DNA of 64,000 bases from NCBI RefSeq assembly GCF_003429665.1, contig NZ_QUWK01000004.1:45872-109871 (forward strand). Reading direction: 5' to 3'. The notes below the pieces were generated by a model that saw only the letters and a program-made list of their open reading frames with translations, was not told the DNA's origin and did no database searches. This DNA is from Sphaerochaeta halotolerans. GTDB taxonomy: Bacteria; Spirochaetota; Spirochaetia; Sphaerochaetales; Sphaerochaetaceae. Position numbers and translations under genes: made by a program. Positions 1 to 7,981 of the stretch are shown piece after piece. Positions within the stretch are counted from its first letter, which is position 1; every line of letters starts with the position of its first letter.

Positions 1-1060
1 CTGAGCTGCAGGAGAAGGTTGCAATGATACCACCGTCCTTGATCTTCTGCATTGCCAAGCGATTCAGATCCTTGTAGGCTTTCTGGGCTCCTTCCGCTTG
101 TGCCTTGGTCTGGGCAAGCTTGGGAGGATCGAGAATCATGAGATCATAGTGATCCTTTTCTATATGCCGCATCTGCTCAAAGATATCACATTGGGTAATT
201 TCGATTTTCTCCCGGCTTCCTTCTGGAATAGTCTTGAGGTCCTGGTTGATATGGATATGGACCAATGCCTGCCTCAGGGCTTGTTCGCTCGAATCGAGGA
301 GATCGACATGCTTTGCACCGGCTCTCAGTGCATGCAGGGTGAAAGCTCCGGTGTAGGAACATCCATCGAGTACCACAGCATCCTTTGCATACGCCTCGAT
401 AACCCGTCTGCTCTCTCGTTGATCACAATAGAATCCACTTTTTTGCCCCTTTCCTGGAGCAACTTCATAGTAGAGATTATCTTCACGGAAACGAACGGGA
501 TCGAGTTTCTTGGATGGGGTGAAATACTGGCCATCCTGGTAGTAGACGAGGGACTCCTTGAGATGTTCAGCAGCAGTAAAGGCACTGTCTGTATTGAGAA
601 TAATCAAGGAAGGTTTGAGAAGTGATTCCAATGTCTCTACGATGAGGTCTTGAAAGTGATATGCTACACGGCTGCTGATGATGATCCTGAGCATGGTTCC
701 GTATACATCCACTACCAAACCTGGTAGATAATCCGCCTCTGAAAAAATGATTCGGAAGGTAGTGGTTGCCCCGGCCTTGTCCTCGAAGAACATTTTTCTG
801 CGGAGAACACTCTGGGCGATGGTTTGTTTCCACCACCGCTCATCGATTCTCTGGTTCTCGTTCCAGGAGAGCAGGCGCAAGGGGATATGGCTTTCTTTGT
901 CATACCAACCCCATGCAATGAATTGTCCTTCATCTGTTTCTGCTCTGGTAACCCCTGTTTCAAGGAGGGAGATGTCATTTTCGATAGCGCCGCTGAAGAC
1001 CCATGGATGGTGACGGAGAAGTTGTTTTTCCTTGCCACCTTTAATTGTAATGGTTTGCAT
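1..1060 (-). CDS. Class I SAM-dependent rRNA methyltransferase, RlmI/YccW-like (C-terminus beyond window edge)
   Basis: Reading the minus strand from an ATG at 1060 gives an uninterrupted frame of 353 codons that runs off the left edge. The N-terminus has the PUA-like form of RlmI proteins (HHPWVFSGAI near residue 20). The middle has the EEHE-like fold, and the SAM site shows LDGCSYTGAFTLHA followed by the catalytic-loop motif ILDPPKLA near residues 313-320. The last visible residues, ATFSCSS, match the conserved methyltransferase motif that carries a cysteine. RlmI methylates a cytosine at C5 in 23S rRNA; the exact target here is inference. The start is the first ATG and sits 6 nt after a -10 box with no Shine-Dalgarno, so the mRNA is predicted leaderless. 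It is divergent from the HAD phosphatase gene. Confidence 0.85.
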   Translation of the reverse strand, partial: MQTITIKGGKEKQLLRHHPWVFSGAIENDISLLETGVTRAETDEGQFIAWGWYDKESHIPLRLLSWNENQRIDERWWKQTIAQSVLRRKMFFEDKAGATTTFRIIFSEADYLPGLVVDVYGTMLRIIISSRVAYHFQDLIVETLESLLKPSLIILNTDSAFTAAEHLKESLVYYQDGQYFTPSKKLDPVRFREDNLYYEVAPGKGQKSGFYCDQRESRRVIEAYAKDAVVLDGCSYTGAFTLHALRAGAKHVDLLDSSEQALRQALVHIHINQDLKTIPEGSREKIEITQCDIFEQMRHIEKDHYDLMILDPPKLAQTKAQAEGAQKAYKDLNRLAMQKIKDGGIIATFSCSS

Positions 1061-1063
1061 GGG

Positions 1064-1082
1064 TACACTCTAGCGGAGTGTA
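1064..1082. promoter_or_regulatory. Perfect 19-bp dyad over the rlmI-like -10 region
   Basis: TACACTC, 5 nt, GAGTGTA form a perfect inverted repeat covering the -10 box. It could be an operator; no regulator is identified. Confidence 0.5.
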
Positions 1083-1095
1083 TCTATTTTGTCAA
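1067..1095 (-). promoter_or_regulatory. Promoter of the rlmI-like gene (predicted leaderless)
   Basis: On the minus strand the sequence reads TTGACA (1095-1090), 17 bp spacer, TAGAGT (1072-1067), then 6 nt to the ATG at 1060. A start site 6-7 nt downstream of the -10 would fall on the start codon. Confidence 0.7.
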
Positions 1096-1122
1096 AACAT
1101 AGGGTCTTCCTTTTGTCAAAAC
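1087..1122. promoter_or_regulatory. Two copies of TTTTGTCAAAAC between divergent promoters
   Basis: TTTTGTCAAAAC occurs at 1087-1098 and again at 1111-1122, 24 bp apart. Each copy is itself near-palindromic (TTTTG-T-CAAAA). The first overlaps the -35 of the rlmI-like gene and the second lies just upstream of the phosphatase -35. Candidate operator pair. Confidence 0.45.
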
Positions 1123-1127
1123 GTTTG

Positions 1128-1157
1128 TTGACTTGCCACCTCTCTATGCTCGATAAT
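1128..1157 (+). promoter_or_regulatory. Promoter of the HAD phosphatase gene (predicted leaderless)
   Basis: TTGACT (1128-1133), 18 bp spacer, GATAAT (1152-1157), then 6 nt to the ATG at 1164. There is no Shine-Dalgarno sequence. Confidence 0.7.
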
Positions 1158-1163
1158 GGCGAT

Positions 1164-1841
1164 ATGTTGAAACCGTTGTCCAAAGCAATACTCTTTGATA
1201 TGGACGGTACCCTCATCGATACCATTGAGGATATCCGTAGTGCTTTCAATGTTGCTCTTTCCTTGGAGGGGTTGCCACCGTTCTCAGCCGCATTGGCGAA
1301 ACAAGTAGTGGGACGTGGGCTCTACAATGCACTAAAGGGTGCTCTTTCCTACTATGAACATCCCGTCGATGCAGCACGGTTTGCATTCCTTTATCAATCC
1401 ATGATGGATTATTATCAGGCACACTATGCTGATATGAGCCACCCCTACCAAGGAATCCTTCCTCTTCTTGATAGATTGGAATCTTCTGGGGTAGCCATTG
1501 GAATACTTTCCAACAAAGAGGATGTGCTTACCCAAAAAATTGTCAAACAATTACTTCCCCAATTCTCTTTCGCTTCAGTGAGAGGCTTGGTAGAGGGATC
1601 TCCCAGAAAACCCGATCGGCATGCAATCGATCTTTTTTGTAGTCAACAGGGTGTAAACGTAGGCGAACTCTGCTACATTGGGGATAGCGAAGTGGATTAT
1701 CAGACTGCCCAGAATGCTGGGTGTTCTCATATTTTGGTCTCGTGGGGATTCAGGCCAAAGGAAGAACTGCAAGCACTTCCCGGCTCTGTGGTTGTCGATA
1801 CGGTGGATGAATTGGAGGATGTAATCTATGGCGTACAATGA
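1164..1841 (+). CDS. gph: HAD-family phosphatase, phosphoglycolate phosphatase-like
   Basis: A 225-residue HAD hydrolase. Motif I is FDMDGTLID at residues 11-19, motif II is in ILSNKED, and motifs III/IV are seen as PRKPD and GDSEVDYQTA. The four-helix cap of the Gph/PGMB group fits between motifs I and II. Family members dephosphorylate 2-phosphoglycolate or other small sugar phosphates; the substrate here is not shown by sequence. The frame is open upstream to 1089, but that would place the start before the promoter. ATG 1164 lies directly after the -10, so I chose it. The 3' end overlaps the phosphosugar mutase gene by 14 nt, which indicates translational coupling. Confidence 0.85.
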   Translation: MLKPLSKAILFDMDGTLIDTIEDIRSAFNVALSLEGLPPFSAALAKQVVGRGLYNALKGALSYYEHPVDAARFAFLYQSMMDYYQAHYADMSHPYQGILPLLDRLESSGVAIGILSNKEDVLTQKIVKQLLPQFSFASVRGLVEGSPRKPDRHAIDLFCSQQGVNVGELCYIGDSEVDYQTAQNAGCSHILVSWGFRPKEELQALPGSVVVDTVDELEDVIYGVQ

Positions 1842-3540
1842 GAAAGATCTGAAAAGGAAGGCTGAGGCATACTTACAGGCAGAGGACCAGGAGGTTTTTA
1901 GGAAAGCTGTAGAGCAAGAACTTGCCGAGGGAAACTGGGAAGCGTTGTACGATCGCTTTTATACCAGTCTCTCCTTTGGTACTGCAGGGATGCGTGGTGT
2001 CATTGGTGGGGGAACCAACCGCATCAACACCTTCATGGTCTGCAAAGTTACCCAGGGATTGAGTGAGTATCTCTATGAAGCATCTAGTAATCCTTCAGTG
2101 GTCATTGCATATGACAGTCGCAATTACAGCGACCTGTTTGCGAACGAAGCAGCACTGGTACTTGCTGCAAACGGTATCTCGGTGTTTCTCTACCCTGTGC
2201 TGCACCCTGTACCGATGCTCAGTTTCGCCGTGCGCTATTTACAGACCACAGCAGGCATTGTTATTACAGCAAGTCATAATCCAGCCCAATACAACGGTTA
2301 TAAAGTCTACTGGAAGGATGGTGGGCAAGTAACGCCTCCTCACGATTTTGGAATTGCAGAGCATGCCAATGCAGTGACAGCAAAGGATATCAAGAAAATA
2401 AGTGCGGAAACAGCCCGCTCTAAAGGATTGCTCGTACCTGTCCCGGAGAAAGTGGACCAAGCATACTTTCATACCGCTCTGCTGAATCTCAGGAGGCCTG
2501 CTCTGGTGCAGAACAATCCCATTACTGTGGTGTACACCCCACTGCATGGATCTGGCAATCTCCCGCTGCAACACCTGCTCTCCCAGGTCGGGATCAAATG
2601 TGTGGTAGTGGAGGAACAACAAGAGCCTGATGGTAACTTTCCCACCGTGCCACTGCCGAATCCTGAGTACCCCGAAGCGATGAAGATGGCACTTAAGCTA
2701 GCTGAGCGTGAGAAAGCCGACATTGTATTGGGAACCGACCCTGATGCAGATCGACTGGGAATAGCCATTCCACTTTCTGCAAAAAAGGATACATATCATC
2801 TGCTTACGGGTAATCAGATAGCCGCATTGCTTGCCGATTATCTCATGGGAGCTGATGGTGAGCAACTCATGAAGAAAACCCCTCTCGTGGTAAAGAGTCT
2901 GGTTACCACTGACTTGGTGAAACGAATCGTGGAAAGCCAAGGGGGACGTTGCAAGGATGTTCTCACTGGTTTCAAGTATATTGCCGAAGAAATAGCATCC
3001 CTTGAAGGCCCGAAAGGAGAACGTGAGTATTTCCTGTTCGGATGTGAGGAGAGCCACGGGTATTTGACGCTTCCCCAGGTACGAGACAAGGATGCAATAA
3101 GCAGTGCTTTGATAAGTGTAGAGATGATGTGCCACTGGGCAAGCAAAGGGATGACCCTCAAGGACCGACTGGATCAGATTTACGATACATGGGGTTTCTC
3201 TACCGAGGCGGTCTTTGCAAAAGATTATGTAGGAGCCACAGGGAAAGAAAAAATGACCCAGATTATGACTGGGCTGCGAAAACTTAATGTAGGCGATGCA
3301 CTGGCCGGGCATACGATAACCAGCAAGCAGGATCTGCTTGATGGGAAACAGACAGAATTCCCTCCCAGTGATGTCCTCATCCTCTTCCTTGAAGGTGGAG
3401 ATAAGATTGTAGTGAGACCAAGTGGAACTGAACCAAAAATCAAATATTACTTTTTCTTCACTGCAGATGGAATAGACCGGACTGAGTTCGAACAGAACTT
3501 AGGGAAACGGATAGACGCATATAAGGCGGCACTTTCGTGA
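1828..3540 (+). CDS. Phosphoglucomutase/phosphomannomutase family protein
   Basis: 570 residues, the length of the PgcA/PGM2-like alpha-D-phosphohexomutases. The phosphoserine loop TASHNP carries the catalytic serine at residue 149. The metal loop GTDPDADR is near residues 301-308, the sugar-binding loop GCEESHGY follows, and the phosphate-binding loop RPSGTEPKIKYYF is near the C-terminus. It interconverts hexose-1-phosphate and hexose-6-phosphate in the cytoplasm and links sugar import with polysaccharide synthesis. It overlaps the phosphatase upstream by 14 nt and the next gene by 4 nt, so it is the middle of an operon. Whether glucose, mannose or another sugar is preferred cannot be read from the sequence. 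Confidence 0.92.
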   Translation: MAYNEKDLKRKAEAYLQAEDQEVFRKAVEQELAEGNWEALYDRFYTSLSFGTAGMRGVIGGGTNRINTFMVCKVTQGLSEYLYEASSNPSVVIAYDSRNYSDLFANEAALVLAANGISVFLYPVLHPVPMLSFAVRYLQTTAGIVITASHNPAQYNGYKVYWKDGGQVTPPHDFGIAEHANAVTAKDIKKISAETARSKGLLVPVPEKVDQAYFHTALLNLRRPALVQNNPITVVYTPLHGSGNLPLQHLLSQVGIKCVVVEEQQEPDGNFPTVPLPNPEYPEAMKMALKLAEREKADIVLGTDPDADRLGIAIPLSAKKDTYHLLTGNQIAALLADYLMGADGEQLMKKTPLVVKSLVTTDLVKRIVESQGGRCKDVLTGFKYIAEEIASLEGPKGEREYFLFGCEESHGYLTLPQVRDKDAISSALISVEMMCHWASKGMTLKDRLDQIYDTWGFSTEAVFAKDYVGATGKEKMTQIMTGLRKLNVGDALAGHTITSKQDLLDGKQTEFPPSDVLILFLEGGDKIVVRPSGTEPKIKYYFFFTADGIDRTEFEQNLGKRIDAYKAALS

Positions 3541-4310
3541 TTACATGCTATTTGATACAACGACAGAACAAGGAAAACCTCACACTCTCTCCCTATCTTG
3601 ATATCAATCGGGTAGGGCATTGGAGTGAAGATGAGCAGGTTGTGCTCAAAAGTAGTGGAATGCTGACCAAGAACCAGAGGGATGAAGCTTCCTATGCACT
3701 CTACGCAGCCATTGATTTCAGCGTGGATCGATGGATCCAGAACAAGCAGTACATTCCAAGGTTGTTGATCTCAGCGGCTGTATTTACAGCTTCTTACTTC
3801 TTCTTATCCCTCGTGATCAGGGACCCCGTGCCCATGGTTGATGAATTACTCATCAGTGGTGGTTTGGTACTGCTTGCATGGAACTACCTTGCAAAACGGG
3901 ATACCCGTTCCTCTATTGCCCAAAGAAGGCGTTATGAATTGAAGTTGCGCTGTGGGGAGTGTGAGCAGGAAATTGACGAGCAACTGTTTGCAGTTGAAGC
4001 GTTTCTGGATGAAGCTTCATCAGAAGACTCTTTGGAGCTCTGTAATAGTCTGGCATTGGTCTCTTCCGAACCTCTAAAGCCGATTAGCTATGAGGGGTCG
4101 AATGAGACGCTTAAAGAACTTGGTGAATTATTGGCACACTATCTTCGTATCTACAACAAGAGCCTCTACAAAACTGCAGTGAAGGTCCACAACCAACGAA
4201 TGCAACGCAGAAAAAATGAACGTCTTGCTGCTCGTCTATTTCATCAAAGCATGCAGAAGCGGCTAGATATAGGGCTGCTTGCATTGTTGGTATCGCTCAT
4301 GGAGCTGTAG
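3537..4310 (+). CDS. Membrane protein of unknown function
   Basis: 257 residues from a GTG that overlaps the mutase stop codon (GTGA). Two adjacent hydrophobic stretches near residues 77-95 and 101-117 look like a membrane hairpin. They are followed by a basic segment (RRRYELKLRCGE) and a charged, mostly helical cytoplasmic domain with an RMQRRKNERLAAR stretch. I do not recognise a family. Its position between a phosphosugar mutase and a ComEC-like gene, with tight spacing, suggests co-expression but does not define a role. Confidence 0.7.
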   Translation: MITCYLIQRQNKENLTLSPYLDINRVGHWSEDEQVVLKSSGMLTKNQRDEASYALYAAIDFSVDRWIQNKQYIPRLLISAAVFTASYFFLSLVIRDPVPMVDELLISGGLVLLAWNYLAKRDTRSSIAQRRRYELKLRCGECEQEIDEQLFAVEAFLDEASSEDSLELCNSLALVSSEPLKPISYEGSNETLKELGELLAHYLRIYNKSLYKTAVKVHNQRMQRRKNERLAARLFHQSMQKRLDIGLLALLVSLMEL

Positions 4311-4329
4311 CTGAAGCAAAACTCAGCCT

Positions 4330-5826
4330 GTGAGGTCTTTCTCTGGTATGGAAGACCTGCTCCATCCACTAAAACTCTTACTTCCCTTGTTCACACTGGC
4401 AATCTACCTTGCCAGTTGTGGATCGTGTCTCTTCTCATATCCTCTTCAGGTGGGGCTTGTCTTAGGCTCCATGGTACTCATTGCTGCTCCTTTCTTCCCA
4501 ACCCGTACAAAGAGCCTCATCGTGTTGTCTTGTTTCCTGTATTGCTTCTTCCTGTTGTTGGCCCGGGGAGTGACGAACAGTGCCATGGTCTTTGCCTTTC
4601 CACAAAACAGGATTGTGATGCTGGAAGGAAAATTGCAGGAGGACTCCTCACTTTCCCGAAGTGGTGATCAACTGCTGCGGCTCTCTTTGACGGGGTGTAC
4701 TACCAAGCGTGGGTATCAGGGAAGTGCATCAGGCGTCGTGCCGGTCTTGGTCCCTGTAGAAGCGGTTCTGGTTGCTTCTTCTGATGTCCACGTTTGGGGG
4801 CAGTGGGATGATACGGAAACAATCCTCTATGCTGAGGGCATCCAAGTACTTGGAATCCCTCCTATTGCACTTGCACGTCGCACCCTACTTGAAGCATTGC
4901 AACGACGTTTGGAAGTAAGCATAGAGGATGCGCAAGTACGGAGTCTTGCTTCCATGTTGCTCTTGGGGCAGTTGAGCGGTGAGTCCTTCTTGCTCAAGGA
5001 TAAGGCGATCCTCTGTGGTTGTGCCCATACCCTTGCCCTCTCTGGTATGCATTTGCATTTTTTCATCCTTCTCGCAGGGTTTTTTGGCAAGCGTCTGTTC
5101 GGCCCATTTTGGGGTAAACGGTTTGCCTGTATCTTTCCCTGCTTTTACGTGTTGGCTGTAGGGCCAAAACCTTCACTATTGCGAGCTTTGGGAATGTATA
5201 TGTTTCAGTTGGTCCCACGTTCGAAACAATTTTCCTTGCTTGTTCCCTTCTATCTTACGGGGTTTCTCCAAATATGGCTTTTCCCGTTCTCCGTGACGAG
5301 TTTTGCGTTTCTCTATAGCTATGGTGCATTTGCCATGATTCTCTTTGGAAGAGGGCTTCCTCCCATTCCCCTGTTGAATACGACGCTTGCAATCATTGGA
5401 ACCGGACCTGCCAGTATGATGCTCACAGGAACGTGGAATCCAGCAGGATTGCTGTACAGCATCCCTGCGACACTCCTGATTAATCTTGCGATGGTGTTCA
5501 GCTTGCTCACACTCGTATTTGGGTCTTGGTTTTCCTTTCCTCTAGGCATGGTCTATCAGGGAATGAATGCGTTGTTCACCCTTGGTGCTGAAAAGATCTG
5601 GATGTTGTCGTGGAATACCTATGTGCTCTTCACACTCCTTCTGTTGACCACACTTGTTGCATTTGGCTATGCTAAGCGGGTCTTGCAAACAAAACGAAGG
5701 AGAGAGTATGCGTTGGAACTTTGCCTACGATTCGCCACATGCGATCAGCGAGCTGCTGCAGAGAGAGGGGTTGGCGATGACCAAGAAATTTGGACAGAAC
5801 TTCCTGCTCTCGAGACCGGTTCGTGA
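4330..5826 (+). CDS. ComEC/Rec2-like membrane protein, short form
   Basis: 498 residues from a GTG start. Several hydrophobic segments near the N-terminus are followed by a soluble region. The Competence-domain membrane core then contains the family signature ALSGMHLHFF, matching the SGxH motif of ComEC. The metallo-beta-lactamase domain found at the C-terminus of full ComEC proteins (about 700-800 residues) is absent. ComEC forms the inner-membrane DNA channel in natural transformation; whether this short form does so is open. The last 119 nt overlap rsmA in another frame, and the resulting charged tail after the final TM segment looks unlike the rest of the family. Confidence 0.72.
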   Translation: MRSFSGMEDLLHPLKLLLPLFTLAIYLASCGSCLFSYPLQVGLVLGSMVLIAAPFFPTRTKSLIVLSCFLYCFFLLLARGVTNSAMVFAFPQNRIVMLEGKLQEDSSLSRSGDQLLRLSLTGCTTKRGYQGSASGVVPVLVPVEAVLVASSDVHVWGQWDDTETILYAEGIQVLGIPPIALARRTLLEALQRRLEVSIEDAQVRSLASMLLLGQLSGESFLLKDKAILCGCAHTLALSGMHLHFFILLAGFFGKRLFGPFWGKRFACIFPCFYVLAVGPKPSLLRALGMYMFQLVPRSKQFSLLVPFYLTGFLQIWLFPFSVTSFAFLYSYGAFAMILFGRGLPPIPLLNTTLAIIGTGPASMMLTGTWNPAGLLYSIPATLLINLAMVFSLLTLVFGSWFSFPLGMVYQGMNALFTLGAEKIWMLSWNTYVLFTLLLLTTLVAFGYAKRVLQTKRRREYALELCLRFATCDQRAAAERGVGDDQEIWTELPALETGS

Positions 5827-6586
5827 ACGCATCGTCTCACTCCTTGAACCTCTTGAAAACACCACGGTTTGGGAAGTTGGTCCTGGGATTGGCTCTCTGA
5901 CGGCGTTGCTTCTGGAAAGGGGGGCAGTGGTAACGGCTTTTGAGATTGACCATGGGTTTTGCAGAATACTGAGAGAGCATGCCTTCGGTGAAGATCCGGC
6001 ATTCCATCTTGTTGAGGGGGATGCCCTGAAGACCTTGCCAGCCACTTTCTATCAAAACGCTGCACCTGAGCGAATCTGTGGCAACCTTCCCTATAATGTA
6101 GGATCGGTTGTGATCGCAAAGATTCTGGAAGAAGGGTACCGAATCCCTCAGATGGTATTCACGTTGCAGAAAGAGGTTGTTGACCGCCTCTGTGCCTCTC
6201 CAGGTTCCAAGCTGTGGTCATCGTTTTCTCTGCTAGCCCAGATGGATTATGAGGTGACCCAGTCGTTTGTCATCAATGCTGGAGCTTTTTTCCCCACGCC
6301 GAATGTCACCAGCAGTGTGGTTCATTTCACTTTACGCGAAGAGAGCCTGGTCAAGGATGAGCTGCGTGCGAGTTTCCTGTTGGTGATCAGGGATTTGTTT
6401 GCACAACGAAGAAAGACAGTGAGAAACAACCTGCTTGCTGGAAAGATTGGAGCACTGTTGGGAAAGGAAGGGGTTGTCTCGATGCTTGAGGACAGTAGTG
6501 TTGAGCCATCACTGAGAGCAGAAGCTCTCTCCTGGTCACAGTTTCTTGCCCTTAGTGAGATTCTCTCCAGCTATCAAGCCAGGTGA
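5708..6586 (+). CDS. rsmA: 16S rRNA dimethyladenosine transferase RsmA (KsgA)
   Basis: 292 residues. FGQNFL near the N-terminus, the SAM-binding motif EVGPGIGSLT near residue 58, and the adenine N6-methylase motif GNLPYN near residue 126 are all present. RsmA dimethylates the two adjacent adenines in the 3' terminal hairpin of 16S rRNA during 30S maturation. The start is fixed by AAGGAGAG a few bases before ATG 5708, placing it 119 nt inside the comEC-like frame. A longer start at 5654 would lack the ribosome site and adds residues not seen in the family. Last gene of the operon, followed by a hairpin terminator. Confidence 0.93.
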   Translation: MRWNFAYDSPHAISELLQREGLAMTKKFGQNFLLSRPVRERIVSLLEPLENTTVWEVGPGIGSLTALLLERGAVVTAFEIDHGFCRILREHAFGEDPAFHLVEGDALKTLPATFYQNAAPERICGNLPYNVGSVVIAKILEEGYRIPQMVFTLQKEVVDRLCASPGSKLWSSFSLLAQMDYEVTQSFVINAGAFFPTPNVTSSVVHFTLREESLVKDELRASFLLVIRDLFAQRRKTVRNNLLAGKIGALLGKEGVVSMLEDSSVEPSLRAEALSWSQFLALSEILSSYQAR

Positions 6587-6697
6587 AGCGTACAGGGTAG
6601 ATACATTCAGAGAAGATTCAATGGTTTTTGTGCTTTCAATCATACATTGCCTACCCGTAGAGACGAGGCAATCGTATAGAAAAGTAGGGCATGGGGT

Positions 6698-6726
6698 AAG
6701 GGCGGGAAGGAAAAACTCCCGCCCTT
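6698..6726. terminator. Hairpin between convergent rsmA and pta
   Basis: AAGGGCGGGA (6698-6707), a 9-nt loop, and TCCCGCCCTT (6717-6726) form a perfect 10-bp stem between two convergent genes. The U tract is short on either strand, but the position fits a shared terminator. Confidence 0.65.
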
Positions 6727-6735
6727 TGTTGGCTG

Positions 6736-7737
6736 TTAGTTGCTTGCTGCCTGTGCAAGTGTGATTGCACTGGTCACCACGATATCCTCAATGGAGCATC
6801 CGCGGCTAAGATCGCTGATCGGTTTTGCAAATCCCTGGAGGATTGGTCCATAAGCTTCAGCTCCTGCAAGACGCTGTACCAGCTTATAGCCGATATTGCC
6901 CGCTTGAAGATCAGGGAAAATCAGCGTGTTTGCATGGCCGGCAACACTGGAGTCAGGAGCCTTGCTCTTTGCAACGCTGGGAACAATGGCTGCATCAAGC
7001 TGCAATTCACCATCGATTTGCAGATCAGGAAGGTTTTCCTTGACAATGTTGGTAGCTTCGACCACCTTGTCAACCAAATCCCCTTTTGCAGAGCCCTTGG
7101 TTGAGTAACTGAGCATGGCTACCTTCGCCTCAGTGTTGAGGAAGGTCTTGCAGGATATGGCGGAAGCTTTAGCAATTTCAGCCAACTGTTCAGCTGTTGG
7201 ATTGGGGATGGTGGCGCAGTCAGCAAAGATAAAGGAGCCATTTGCCCCATATTCACTCTTGTCAGTCGCCATAACGAAACAGGAGGATGCATATTTGATT
7301 CCTGGCTTGGTCTTGATGATCTGGAAAGCGGCAAGCAGTACGTTGCCGGTGGTGTTCTCAGCTCCAGCAACCATTGCATCAGCCTTGCCAAGACGAACCA
7401 TCATGGCTCCCCAGCGCAGGGGGTCGATGATGCTTTGATACGCTTCTTCTTCACTCATGCCTTTGTGCTTGCGAAGTTCATGGTATTCCTTTGCAAAAGC
7501 GTCACGATCTTCACTGGAGGATGGATCTACAATGGAGATGCCCTCAAGAGAAGTTTTTACTGCTTCTGCAGCTTCTTTGACTGCATCCACTGCACCGACC
7601 AGGATAACTGATGTAGCCAGTTTCTCGTCGACAATTTTCCTTGCGGCTTGGATGGTTCTGCTCTCGGTTCCCTCAGCCAGAACAAGCTTTTTCTGGGCCT
7701 CAATTGCTTGGGCCTTCATTTTTTCTGCAAACGTCAT
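6736..7737 (-). CDS. pta: Phosphate acetyltransferase
   Basis: 333 residues, the length of the short (catalytic-domain only) Pta class. The family region SSCFVMATDKSEYGANGSF and the C-terminal motifs LIFPDLQAGNIGYKLVQRL and GPILQGFAKPISDLSRGC are clear. It converts acetyl-CoA and phosphate to acetyl phosphate, the step before ATP production by acetate kinase in fermenters. No ackA gene is visible in the window. An AAGGAG ribosome site precedes the ATG. It is monocistronic here, between its own promoter and the shared hairpin with rsmA. Confidence 0.95.
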   Translation of the reverse strand: MTFAEKMKAQAIEAQKKLVLAEGTESRTIQAARKIVDEKLATSVILVGAVDAVKEAAEAVKTSLEGISIVDPSSSEDRDAFAKEYHELRKHKGMSEEEAYQSIIDPLRWGAMMVRLGKADAMVAGAENTTGNVLLAAFQIIKTKPGIKYASSCFVMATDKSEYGANGSFIFADCATIPNPTAEQLAEIAKASAISCKTFLNTEAKVAMLSYSTKGSAKGDLVDKVVEATNIVKENLPDLQIDGELQLDAAIVPSVAKSKAPDSSVAGHANTLIFPDLQAGNIGYKLVQRLAGAEAYGPILQGFAKPISDLSRGCSIEDIVVTSAITLAQAASN

Positions 7738-7778
7738 GGTTATGCTCCTTGACAGGTTAGATTAGGTAGCTCCTTTTC

Positions 7779-7807
7779 AGTGTATCACGTTAGAATATCT
7801 TAGAGAA
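7779..7807 (-). promoter_or_regulatory. Possible pta promoter
   Basis: On the minus strand TTCTCT (7807-7802), 17 bp, TACACT (7784-7779). This would give a 5' leader of about 40 nt before the pta ATG. The -35 match is weak. Confidence 0.35.
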
Positions 7808-7864
7808 GGCACAACTTAGGCTTGATTGCGGTACATCCTAGCCTCCTCTCTGGAGCGAGTGCCG

Positions 7865-7966
7865 GGAAAGCAAGGTGAGATGCCCCGTCCCTTGGGGCGG
7901 AAAAGGAGGCAACGCCTCCTGAGTCCAAGGCTTGCCCTGGGGTATTGATACCCTTCATTGCTTTCC
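7865..7966. other. Structured intergenic element, possible non-coding RNA
   Basis: The arms GGAAAGCAA (7865-7873) and TTGCTTTCC (7958-7966) are perfectly complementary and enclose three hairpins. These are GCCCC/GGGGC at 7882-7898, AGGAGGC/GCCTCCT at 7904-7920, and GGGTAT/ATACCC at 7940-7953. This is more ordered pairing than expected by chance in a 244-bp gap. It does not contain the conserved cores of 4.5S RNA, tmRNA, RNase P RNA or the common riboswitches that I know. The tyrA promoter overlaps its 3' end, so the element is either upstream DNA structure, a separate small RNA, or both. Confidence 0.4.
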
Positions 7967-7974
7967 AGTACAAT
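7945..7974 (+). promoter_or_regulatory. Promoter of the tyrA-like gene (predicted leaderless)
   Basis: TTGATA (7945-7950), 18 bp, TACAAT (7969-7974), then 7 nt to ATG 7982. No Shine-Dalgarno is present. The -35 lies in the stem of a GGGTAT/ATACCC hairpin. Confidence 0.6.
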
Positions 7975-7981
7975 GCGGTTC

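Noticed and set aside
4330..5826. Competence island or mobile element around the ComEC-like gene
   Set aside because: Flanking genes are housekeeping, and there are no transposase, integrase, att-like repeats or composition breaks visible.
7861..7966. 4.5S RNA, RNase P RNA, tmRNA or cobalamin riboswitch in the pta-tyrA gap
   Set aside because: None of the conserved core sequences of these RNAs is present, although the region is structured; kept only as an unassigned element.
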